Origin: Caulobacter flavus
GTDB lineage: Bacteria > Pseudomonadota > Alphaproteobacteria > Caulobacterales > Caulobacteraceae
NCBI RefSeq assembly: GCF_003722335.1
Contig: NZ_CP026100.1
Coordinates: forward strand, 434,001 to 498,000
Direction: 5' to 3'
Length of the DNA: 64,000 nt
Positions 16,465 through 24,463 of the stretch are shown piece after piece. Both the position numbers and the translations under genes were made by a program. The notes under the pieces were generated by a model. It did no database searches, was not told where the DNA came from, and was given only the letters and a program-made list of their open reading frames with translations. The stretch's first letter is position 1; every line of letters begins with the position of its first letter.

Positions 16465-17508
16465 GTGGCGATCGACGTAAAAGCTCTACTTTCGCCGATC
16501 TCCGATGCGGATCCCACGGGCGCGAACCTGTCCGACGACGCGTCGTTGGAGCTCAGCGTCCAGCGAGACAGGATCGCGTACGGGTTGAAAGCCTGTCTGC
16601 CGGACGCCAAGAAGGGGCGCTCCGAACCCCTCCCTCCTCGGGGGATCATCGAACTCTGCGGCAAGTGCCTTGGCGTTCAGAAGGACATCTGGTTCGGGGT
16701 CTACATGGCCCAGGCGGGCGCATCGGCAGGCGACCTGGATGCGGTCGCCGCGGGCGCCGAGATCGTCGCCGGCCTGCTCGCCGACATGTGGGACCAGGCA
16801 AGCCCGCCCCTGAGCGACGGGATCGTCGCCCGCTCCAATGCCAGCGACACGCTGGGATCCTACGCGGACTTCGTGAGGCGGCTGGCCGCGGCCCCGCTCT
16901 GGAAGTCGCGTCAGGGGGCCTTCACGGCGGGAGACATCACCGCCGGAGCGGGCGAGAGGTACGACCTGTTCATCTCGGCGCTGAGCCTTCAGGGGCCGGC
17001 CGACCTGCAGGCGATCGCCGGCCAGATCGCGCGGTTCCAGAAGGCGCTGGACAGCATCGACGCCGCCTTCGAGGCGTACGCGCTGTCGGCCGGCGTGTTC
17101 GACGATGCGGCCGGCTTCGGGACGTCGCGCGAATTCATGGAGCGGCTGCTGAGCCATATCGGCGAGGCCATCGAGGCTCCCCGCTCCGCGCCCGCCGACG
17201 GCCCGGCGGCCGAGATTCCGGCCGCCTCCCCGCAAACCACCGCCGCCCCCTCAGGCTTCGCCGCCTCGGCTCCGGCTGCTCCGGCGGGGACCCCGATCCG
17301 TGGACGGATCGCGAGCCGAGAGGACGTGGCGCGCGCGATCGACGAGATCTGCGCCTACTACAAGGCCCAGGAGCCTGGAAGTCCGATCCCGATGGTCCTG
17401 GAGCGGGTGAAGACCTGGCTTCCGATGTCTTTCATCGACGTCCTGAAGGAAATTGCTCCGGGCAGCGTCTCGGAGGCCGAGCGAATACTGGTGAGGCAGA
17501 ACAACTGA
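16465..17508 (+). CDS. tssA: T6SS protein TssA (ImpA N-terminal domain)
   Basis: 347 residues from GTG 16465. The ImpA N-terminal domain is clear in the first 110 residues (PISDADPTGANLSDD, then GKCLGVQKDIWFGVYM). An Ala/Pro-rich linker near 245-275 leads to a short helical C-terminal domain with YYKAQEPGSPIPMVLERVKTW, the usual TssA ending. TssA recruits the baseplate and starts sheath and Hcp tube polymerisation. It is the first gene of the third block, 72 bases before tssB. Confidence 0.92.
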   Translation: MAIDVKALLSPISDADPTGANLSDDASLELSVQRDRIAYGLKACLPDAKKGRSEPLPPRGIIELCGKCLGVQKDIWFGVYMAQAGASAGDLDAVAAGAEIVAGLLADMWDQASPPLSDGIVARSNASDTLGSYADFVRRLAAAPLWKSRQGAFTAGDITAGAGERYDLFISALSLQGPADLQAIAGQIARFQKALDSIDAAFEAYALSAGVFDDAAGFGTSREFMERLLSHIGEAIEAPRSAPADGPAAEIPAASPQTTAAPSGFAASAPAAPAGTPIRGRIASREDVARAIDEICAYYKAQEPGSPIPMVLERVKTWLPMSFIDVLKEIAPGSVSEAERILVRQNN

Positions 17509-17580
17509 AGTCTTGGGTTTGAGAGACACCCGGATCGCTGATCCCGGGTGCGGCATCGAGCAGAAAATGTGAGGTCAGGC

Positions 17581-18111
17581 GTGGCGCGGAAAAAGAGAAG
17601 CAATGCGACGGACATCGGCCGGACCCGGCCGCCGCGCGTTCACATCGTCTACAAGGCCAACCCGGACGACGCCAAGCCGGCCGTCGAGCTGCCGTTCGTG
17701 ATGGGCGTGATGTCCGATCTGTCGGGCGACAGCACGGTTCCGCGCCCGGAACTGAACCGGCGGAAGTTCGACAGCATCGACATCGACAACTTCGCGGGGA
17801 AGATGAAGGCGATCGCGCCGCGCGCGACCTTCCGCGTCAAGAATACGCTGACGGGCGAAGGCGAGCTCTTCATGGACCTGACGTTCCGCTCGATGGACGA
17901 CTTCTCCCCGGCCGCGCTCGCCAAGGCCGATCCCGCCTTGCGTGACCTGCTCGAGGCCCGCGATCGGCTGGTCACCCTCAGCTCCTATGTCGACGGCGCC
18001 GCCGGCGCGCAGAAGCTGCTCGACGACGTGCTGCAGAATCCGGCCCTGCTCGAGGCGCTGGCCAGCGCGAAACCCGTCGAAGTCACCCCCGACGAAGACC
18101 AGAACGCCTAA
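17581..18111 (+). CDS. tssB: T6SS contractile sheath small subunit TssB
   Basis: 176 residues from GTG 17581, with GAGGTCAGG upstream; an ATG at 17548 in the same frame would add 11 residues not found in the family. Typical TssB sequence: a basic N-terminus, RVHIVYKA, the LPFVMGVMSDLSG motif, and FRSMDDFSPAALA. TssB pairs with TssC to form the sheath that contracts to expel the Hcp tube. It is followed 17 bases later by tssC. Confidence 0.94.
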   Translation: MARKKRSNATDIGRTRPPRVHIVYKANPDDAKPAVELPFVMGVMSDLSGDSTVPRPELNRRKFDSIDIDNFAGKMKAIAPRATFRVKNTLTGEGELFMDLTFRSMDDFSPAALAKADPALRDLLEARDRLVTLSSYVDGAAGAQKLLDDVLQNPALLEALASAKPVEVTPDEDQNA

Positions 18112-18128
18112 GTCCGGAGAGCAGCATC

Positions 18129-19628
18129 ATGGCCAGCCCGAGCCAGCAGTCGGTCCAGACGGCCCAGACGGTCGCCACCAATCTGGCCGATGATTTCACG
18201 GCCCTCCTGCAGAAGGAGTTCAAGCCCCGAGACCCGCACGAACGCATCCAGCAGGCGGTCCAGACCCTGGCGCAACTGGCGCTGAAGGAGACGCGGATCA
18301 TCGGCGGCGACGTTCTGTCCACCCTGGAACAGTTCGTCGCCCAGATCGACGCCAAGCTCTCCGAGCAGATCAACGAGATCCTGCACGCGCCGGAGTTTCA
18401 GCGACTGGAGTCGGCCTGGCGCGGCCTGAACTTCCTGGTCGAGAACGCCGCCACGGGCGAGAACAGCCAGATCAAGGTGATGAACGTCACCAAGAAGGAA
18501 CTCGAAGGTCTGACCCGGTCCTATCGGGACAGCAAGTGGGACCAGAGCCCGCTGCACAAGCAGATCTACGACGAAGAGTACGGCACGCTGGGCGGCGTCC
18601 CCTTCGGCGCCTTCGTCTGCGACTACTACTTCGATCACTCCAGCGCGGACATCGACGTCATGTCCATGCTGGGGAAGATCGGCGAGGACGCGCACGCGCC
18701 CTTCCTCACCGCCGCGGCCCCGTCGCTGCTGCGCCAGGACGGCTGGAGCGGGCTCGCCGACCTGCGCGACCTGTCCAAGGCGTTCGTCGCGCCGGAATAC
18801 ATCCGGTGGCGTTCGTTCCGCGAGTCCGACGAAAGCCGCTACGTCGCCCTGACCATGCCGCGCTTCCTGGGCCGGCAGCTCTACGGCCCGGATGGCGACC
18901 CGGTCGACGAGTTCCACTTCGTCGAGGACGTGGGCGCCGGCGATCACGACAAGTATCTTTGGGTGAACGCCGCCTATGGCCTCGGCCTGCGGGTCATAGA
19001 GTCCTTCCTGGACTACGGCTGGTGCACCTCGATCCGCGGCGTGAACACCGGGGGGACCCTGTACAACCTGCCGGTCGCGCTCTTCCCCACGGACGAGGGC
19101 GGCAAGGACGCCAAGTGTCCGACGGAGATCTCGATCAGCGAGCGGCGAGAGGGCGAACTGTCCAACGCCGGACTGTTCCCCCTGACCCATCGCAAGAACA
19201 CGAACCAGGCCACCTTCATGGGCGGCCAGACGGCATACAAGCCCCAGAAGATGCAGGGCAGCGCAGCCTCGGCCAGCGAAGAGCTGTCGGCGAAGCTGCC
19301 TTACATCTTCATCAGCTCGCGCTTCGCCCACTACCTGAAGGTCATGGTGCGCGACTGGGTCGGCGCCTCGCGCGAAGAGGGGCAGCTGGAGCGGGACCTT
19401 CAGTCCTGGGTGAACCAGTACGTCAACATCCACCCCGACAGCACCGATCCGGACAACAGCGTCCGGCAGCCGCTGCGCGAAGCCCACATCTCGGTCACCG
19501 CGGACCCGGCGCGGCCGGGCTACTACAGAACGGAATTCCTTCTGCGCCCGCACTTTCAATTCGAGCACATGGACATCTCCTTGAGCATGGTGTCCAGGCT
19601 GCCGAAAAGTGAAGGCGGCGGCGCATAG
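18129..19628 (+). CDS. tssC: T6SS contractile sheath large subunit TssC
   Basis: 499 residues, full length. Recognisable family blocks are FQRLESAWRGLNFLVENA, then DEEYGTLGGVPFGAFVCDY, the AAPSLL segment, and the C-terminal FISSRFAHYLKVMVRDWVG followed by PGYYRTEFLLRPHFQ. It interlocks with TssB in the sheath; the exposed C-terminal part is where ClpV recycles it. A 53-bp AT-richer gap separates it from hcp, which could hold an extra promoter for the more abundant tube protein. Confidence 0.95.
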   Translation: MASPSQQSVQTAQTVATNLADDFTALLQKEFKPRDPHERIQQAVQTLAQLALKETRIIGGDVLSTLEQFVAQIDAKLSEQINEILHAPEFQRLESAWRGLNFLVENAATGENSQIKVMNVTKKELEGLTRSYRDSKWDQSPLHKQIYDEEYGTLGGVPFGAFVCDYYFDHSSADIDVMSMLGKIGEDAHAPFLTAAAPSLLRQDGWSGLADLRDLSKAFVAPEYIRWRSFRESDESRYVALTMPRFLGRQLYGPDGDPVDEFHFVEDVGAGDHDKYLWVNAAYGLGLRVIESFLDYGWCTSIRGVNTGGTLYNLPVALFPTDEGGKDAKCPTEISISERREGELSNAGLFPLTHRKNTNQATFMGGQTAYKPQKMQGSAASASEELSAKLPYIFISSRFAHYLKVMVRDWVGASREEGQLERDLQSWVNQYVNIHPDSTDPDNSVRQPLREAHISVTADPARPGYYRTEFLLRPHFQFEHMDISLSMVSRLPKSEGGGA

Positions 19629-19681
19629 TAAATTTGCGTAACTCGACCATCAAATCTGCCAAAAGAACCTGGGAGTTACAT

Positions 19682-20197
19682 ATGCCAGCCGACATCTTCC
19701 TGAAGATCGACGGGATCAAGGGCGAGTCCAAGGACGACAAGCACAAAGACGAGATCGAAATCCAGACTTGGGCTTGGGAGATCAAGAACACCGGATCGGC
19801 CCATTTCGGCAGCGGCATGGGCGCCGGCAAGATGCAGGCAGGCGACCTGCTGCTTGAGAAGCGCATCGACGTTTCCACGCCGGCGCTGCTTCGCGCCTGC
19901 GCCACCGGCAAGCATATCGCCAGCGCCACGCTGGTCGCCCGCAAGGACGACGGCGACAAGAAGCTCGAGTACTTCAAGATCGAGCTGAAGGACATCCTGA
20001 TCTCCAGCGTCGAGAGCGTGAGCATCGACCTCACGAAATCCGACATCACCAAGGAGCAGCGGGCGTTCGGCGCGCTCGAGCGCGTCTCGCTCAATTTCGC
20101 CGAGTTCAAGGTGGTCTACATCACCCAGACGCAGGGCGGCGGCTCCGGGCCGCAGGTCGAGTTCGGGTACAATATCGCCCAGAACAAGACGGCCTGA
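19682..20197 (+). CDS. hcp: T6SS tube protein Hcp (TssD)
   Basis: 171 residues from ATG 19682 with GGGAG upstream. The start ADIFLKIDGIKGES and the EIQTWAWEIKN motif are diagnostic of Hcp. Hcp hexamers stack into the inner tube and carry small effectors in the lumen. There is no toxin extension. It is followed closely by tagJ. Confidence 0.95.
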   Translation: MPADIFLKIDGIKGESKDDKHKDEIEIQTWAWEIKNTGSAHFGSGMGAGKMQAGDLLLEKRIDVSTPALLRACATGKHIASATLVARKDDGDKKLEYFKIELKDILISSVESVSIDLTKSDITKEQRAFGALERVSLNFAEFKVVYITQTQGGGSGPQVEFGYNIAQNKTA

Positions 20198-20208
20198 GCG
20201 TCGCCGAG

Positions 20209-21009
20209 GTGCGTGCGCAGATCGTTTCGGCGGAGGAGCGACTGGACGCCGGGGACATCCTCGGCGCGCGCGCCGCATTGGTCGAAACGGTCCGCGCCCG
20301 TCCTCGGGACATCGAGAGCCAGGTCTTCCTGTTCCACGTCATGGCGATCCAGGGCGATTGGGAGAAGGCCGCCGCGCGTCTGCGGGCGATCGTGGCCCTC
20401 GACCCCGCATACAGGATGTTCGGTCTGCTGTACGGCGCCGCCATCGGGGCCGAGGTCGCGCGCGCCGAGGTCTTCGCGGGGCGGCGGCCGCCCGACCTGC
20501 TCTGCGCCACCGCGCCCTGGACCGAGGCCTTCGTGGCGGCGTTCGCCGGCGCCCTGGCCGGAGACCCCGCATCGATCGAGGCCCGCGACATGGCTGCCGA
20601 CGAGGCCCTGGACGTCCCGGGACGATGGAACGACCAGGACATCGACTGGATCGCCGACACCGACGATCGCCTGGGGCCAATGCTGGAAGCCATCGTCGAC
20701 GGCCGCTGGGGGCTGTTGCCCTTCGAGGCCGTCGCCGAGCTGCGCAGTGAAGGCCCCCGGCATCTTCGCGACCTTATCTGGCTTCCGGCCCACGTCACCC
20801 TGCGTTCGGGCGAACGCGCCGCGGCCCTCCTGCCGACGCGCTATCCGGGAACCGAGATGGAGCCCGACGACACGTTGAAGCTGGCCCGGCAGACGATCTG
20901 GAAGCCCGGCGCCGGCGGCGTCACGGCCGCGGGGCAGCGGGTCCTGACCGGGGGAGAGGAAATCGACCTGGACCTTCTTTCCCTGCGCTCGCTCGTCATG
21001 GCCGCCTGA
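20209..21009 (+). CDS. tagJ: T6SS accessory protein TagJ (ImpE/SciE family)
   Basis: 266 residues from GTG 20209. The N-terminal TPR-like region (RLDAGDILGARAALVETVRARP) and the C-terminal block with GARHLRDLIWLPAHVTLR-like sequence and TRYPGTE mark the ImpE/SciE family. TagJ binds the TssB N-terminus and is found in a subset of T6SS types together with TssE/TssA variants. It starts 11 bases after hcp and ends one base before tssE begins. Confidence 0.88.
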   Translation: MRAQIVSAEERLDAGDILGARAALVETVRARPRDIESQVFLFHVMAIQGDWEKAAARLRAIVALDPAYRMFGLLYGAAIGAEVARAEVFAGRRPPDLLCATAPWTEAFVAAFAGALAGDPASIEARDMAADEALDVPGRWNDQDIDWIADTDDRLGPMLEAIVDGRWGLLPFEAVAELRSEGPRHLRDLIWLPAHVTLRSGERAAALLPTRYPGTEMEPDDTLKLARQTIWKPGAGGVTAAGQRVLTGGEEIDLDLLSLRSLVMAA

Positions 21010-21010
21010 C

Positions 21011-21538
21011 ATGCCCAGGCGCCGCAAACACCTCAATCCGCCCCTTCTCGACAAGCTGCTGTTCGGCGTGAATCTGGCGCGAAACGAAGAGGCCCCGAGC
21101 GAGATCGGGCGCGGCGGCGTGCGCCTGAATCCCGCCGCGCGCCTCGACGCCTTCGACGAGCAGGAGTTCCGCTACACCCTTCGCCGCGACATCGCCTGGC
21201 TGCTGAACGCCGTGCAGCTGGGCTCCGACCACGACCTCTCCGCCTATCCGCAGCTGGAGAAATCGGTGCTCAACTACGGCGCCGTCAGCCTGATCGGCCG
21301 GTCCATCTCCGACGAATCCATCGAGGAGCGGGGCGAGGCCATACGGGAGGCCATCCGCAACTTCGAGCCCAGGATCGACCCCCGCACCCTGAGCGTGAAG
21401 CACGAGACGGTCGGCGAACGGGTCAATTCGGTGACCTACGTCGTCTCCGGCAGAGCGCGGTCGGCGGACGACGTCATCGAAATCAGCTTCCGGACCGACC
21501 TGGCGTTGGACTCCGGCGCGGCGACGGTGCGGGACTGA
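21011..21538 (+). CDS. tssE: T6SS baseplate protein TssE (gp25-like)
   Basis: 175 residues. The gp25/TssE core is visible: FRYTLRRDIAWLLNAVQLG, then YPQLEKSVLNYG and the acidic-aromatic C-terminal block. TssE is the wedge protein that contacts the first sheath ring. It lies between tagJ and tssF with spacings of 1 and 4 bases, so the three are co-translated. Confidence 0.92.
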   Translation: MPRRRKHLNPPLLDKLLFGVNLARNEEAPSEIGRGGVRLNPAARLDAFDEQEFRYTLRRDIAWLLNAVQLGSDHDLSAYPQLEKSVLNYGAVSLIGRSISDESIEERGEAIREAIRNFEPRIDPRTLSVKHETVGERVNSVTYVVSGRARSADDVIEISFRTDLALDSGAATVRD

Positions 21539-21542
21539 CCTC

Positions 21543-23429
21543 ATGGATCCTCGGATGTTGGGGGCCTACAACAAGGAGCTCGACTACCTGCGCGACGCGG
21601 GCAAGGAGTTCGGGCAGGAGAACCAGGAAGTCGCCGGTCGCCTGGGCCTGGGCAACCGCGAGGAAACCGACCCGTATGTGGAGCGCCTGCTGGAAGGCGT
21701 CGCGTTCCTGTCGGCCCGCGTCCAGCTGAAGCTGGAAGATCAGTTTCCGGAATTCACCCAGCAGCTGCTCCAGTCGATCCAGCCGGACTATCTGGCCCCC
21801 ACCCCCTCCATGTGCATCGCGATGTTCGCCCCGACCGAGGGCGGCGCCCCGTCGCGCGCGGTCACCATCAAGCGGCACACCCAGTTCACGGCCGAGACGA
21901 TCCGCGCCGACAGTCCCTGCACCTTCAGCACGGCCCATGAGGTCAAGCTGCTGCCCATCGCGATCGAGGCCGTCGAGTACCTCTCCAATCCCGCGCCCGT
22001 GGCCGCCGCCGCCGCCTTCGCTTCCAAGATGCGGAACGAGCGGATCGTCGCCCAGGCGGGCGTCCGCATCCGGCTGAAGGCCGTCGGGGATCTCAAGACC
22101 ATCGAGCCCGGCCTGATGCCGATCTTCATCGACGGGACGGGCAGCCTTCCAGGGACGCTCTACCACCAGATGATGGGCGAAGCCCTGGCCGTGGTCGCCT
22201 ATGCCGACGCCGATCCCGCCCGACCCGTCCTCCTGCCCAAGCCCGTTGCGGTCGGCCTGAGGGAGGACGAAGCGCTGCTGCCCTCGGACGGCCGCTCGTT
22301 CGGCGGCTACCGGCTGCTGCGCGAGTATTTCACCTTCCCCGAACGCTTCATGTTCTTCGCCTTCCAGGAGCTGGAGCGGGCCTTTGCCGTCGGTGGATCG
22401 TCCTGCGAGCTGATCGTCCTGTTCAACACCCGGGCCGACCCGCTTGAAGGCGTCTCCGTCGACAACCTGCGCCTGTTCTGCACGCCGGCCATCAATCTGT
22501 TCGAGAAGAGCCTGGGCCTGACCCGCGTCCGCAAGTTCGAACACGAGCACCTGGTGGTTCCGGACCGGGGCCGCCCCGACGACTTCGAGGTTTTCCGCGT
22601 CCTCGACGTGAAGGCCCACCTCCACAACGGCGACGAGCGGCCCGTGGCGCCGATCTACGCGTTCGGCTCGCTGCTGCACGATTGGTCCAAGGCGCTGTTC
22701 CGCACCACGCGCATGCGTCCCCGTCGCCTGTCGCGTCGACAGCAGCAGAGCCTTGGCCGTGGCGACTATTCGGATACCGAGACGCTGATCAGTCTCAGCG
22801 CCCCCGGCGATCCAGAGCTGCTCGACACCATCCGCGACCTTTCGATCCGGGCCCTGGTGACCAATCGGGAGTTGCCGGAACTCCTGTCGGAACAAGGCGA
22901 CGTCCAGATGCGCTGCGCCGAGGATACGCAGGTGCGGATCGTGCGCGGTCCCACGCGCCCGCGCCCGCCGCTCGGCCTGGGCGACTCCGCGTGGCGCGTC
23001 GTGGGCGGGCTGACCGCCAATCACGCCTCGATGGTCAGCCAGCCCGGCGGCCATCCCGGCATGCTGCGCGACCACATCGGCCTCTACGGCGCCTTCGAGG
23101 GAACGATCGACGGCGCGGCGGCGCGCCGGCAGATCGACGGGATCCTTCGCGTCACCTCCGAGACCGTGCAGCGCCGCATCGTCTCGCCCCCGAAGGTGGG
23201 ATCGGGCCGCGGCGCGGCGATGGCCTTCGTGCGCGGCCAGCGCGTGCGGATCGTCCTCGACGACACCGGGTACGACCGCGGGCGCATCTTTCTGTTCGCC
23301 TCCGTCCTCGATCGTTTCCTGTCGGAGTTCGCCACCGTGAACACCTTCATCGAGACCGTCTTCGAAAGTCAGAGCCTGGGAGAGTTTGCGACGTGGCCGC
23401 CGAAGATGGGTCTGCGCCCGACCATCTGA
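21543..23429 (+). CDS. tssF: T6SS baseplate protein TssF
   Basis: 628 residues, starting with the classic MLGAYNKELDYLRDAGKEF and DPYVERLLEGVAFLSARVQLKLEDQFPEFTQ-like signature. Later blocks include FFAFQELERA and the C-terminal VLDRFLSEFATVNTF. TssF forms the baseplate wedge with TssG. Its last 37 bases overlap the start of tssG. Confidence 0.94.
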   Translation: MDPRMLGAYNKELDYLRDAGKEFGQENQEVAGRLGLGNREETDPYVERLLEGVAFLSARVQLKLEDQFPEFTQQLLQSIQPDYLAPTPSMCIAMFAPTEGGAPSRAVTIKRHTQFTAETIRADSPCTFSTAHEVKLLPIAIEAVEYLSNPAPVAAAAAFASKMRNERIVAQAGVRIRLKAVGDLKTIEPGLMPIFIDGTGSLPGTLYHQMMGEALAVVAYADADPARPVLLPKPVAVGLREDEALLPSDGRSFGGYRLLREYFTFPERFMFFAFQELERAFAVGGSSCELIVLFNTRADPLEGVSVDNLRLFCTPAINLFEKSLGLTRVRKFEHEHLVVPDRGRPDDFEVFRVLDVKAHLHNGDERPVAPIYAFGSLLHDWSKALFRTTRMRPRRLSRRQQQSLGRGDYSDTETLISLSAPGDPELLDTIRDLSIRALVTNRELPELLSEQGDVQMRCAEDTQVRIVRGPTRPRPPLGLGDSAWRVVGGLTANHASMVSQPGGHPGMLRDHIGLYGAFEGTIDGAAARRQIDGILRVTSETVQRRIVSPPKVGSGRGAAMAFVRGQRVRIVLDDTGYDRGRIFLFASVLDRFLSEFATVNTFIETVFESQSLGEFATWPPKMGLRPTI

Positions 23430-24463
23430 GATATCTGCAGGCGGCCAGGGAGGATGTCCGCCGCTACGGATTCTTCGCCCTCGTCCGCGGCGCGGAAGCG
23501 CGGGCGCCTGATCGGCCGCGCGTGGGCCGCGCGCCGCGCCCGGACATGAACATCGTCGATCTGGCCCACTCGCCGAGCCTGGACTTCCCGGGTTCGACCC
23601 TCGACGCCATCGACTTCCAGGCGCCGGGGCGAGCCACCGTCCGGGGCTTCTTCCTGGGCCTCACCGGCCCGATGGGGCCGCTTCCGATCCACATGACGGA
23701 GCTGGCGCAGCTCGAGGCGAGAGCCTCGACCGACCGTCGCCCCCTCGGCCGGTTCCTCGACCTGCTCACCGCCCGGATGCTGCAGTTCTTTTATCGCGCC
23801 TGGGCCAACAGCCAGCCCGTCTGCCACGCCGACCGGCCGGGGGACGACCGCTTCCGTCAATACCTGACCCGGCTGACCGGCGCGGCCGAGGCCCCCGGCG
23901 CGACGTCCGCCTTCGGCCCGCTCGAACGCCTTCACTACGCGGGGGTCTTCGCTTCCCGGCGCAGCCCCCTCGTGCTGCAGCGGGCCCTGTCCGACCTGCT
24001 GGCCACGCCGGTGGAGATCGTCGAGTTCACCGGCGGCTGGTGCGAGATCGCGCGGTCCGAGCGCACCCGACTGGGCGCGGCGGGCTCCGAAGGCGCTCCG
24101 CTCGGCGGCGGCGCGGTGCTCGGCGATCGCGTCCAGGTTCCGGACGCGGCCTTCACGGTGATGATCACCGCCCCCAGCTGGGCGCGGTATCGCGACTTCC
24201 TTCCGGGGGGCGCCCTGCACGATCGCACCCGCGAGGCCGTCGAGGCCTGGAAGCCCTCGCACCTCGCCTGGGACCTGGTGCTGGGCCTGAACGAGGACAA
24301 GATCGGACGGATCGGCGAGGCCAACTGCCTCGCCGTCCAGCTCGGCGGCGAAGCGCAGCTGGGCTGGACCAGCTGGATGGCGCCGCAGGGCCGCGCCGTC
24401 CTTCGCCACGACGCGCGGCTCCAGCCCGCGCCCACGCTCGACGATATGGAGGCCACGGCATGA
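23393..24463 (+). CDS. tssG: T6SS baseplate protein TssG
   Basis: 356 residues from GTG 23393, preceded by GGGAGAG at good spacing within the tssF end. TssG features: YGFFALVRGAEA near the N-terminus, the FFLGLTGPMGPLP motif, the FFYRAWANSQ segment and GWTSWM near the C-terminus. It binds two TssF copies in the wedge. The 37-bp overlap with tssF is longer than usual but removing it would cut the family's conserved N-terminus. The TGA overlaps the ATG of clpV. Confidence 0.92.
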   Translation: MAAEDGSAPDHLRYLQAAREDVRRYGFFALVRGAEARAPDRPRVGRAPRPDMNIVDLAHSPSLDFPGSTLDAIDFQAPGRATVRGFFLGLTGPMGPLPIHMTELAQLEARASTDRRPLGRFLDLLTARMLQFFYRAWANSQPVCHADRPGDDRFRQYLTRLTGAAEAPGATSAFGPLERLHYAGVFASRRSPLVLQRALSDLLATPVEIVEFTGGWCEIARSERTRLGAAGSEGAPLGGGAVLGDRVQVPDAAFTVMITAPSWARYRDFLPGGALHDRTREAVEAWKPSHLAWDLVLGLNEDKIGRIGEANCLAVQLGGEAQLGWTSWMAPQGRAVLRHDARLQPAPTLDDMEATA

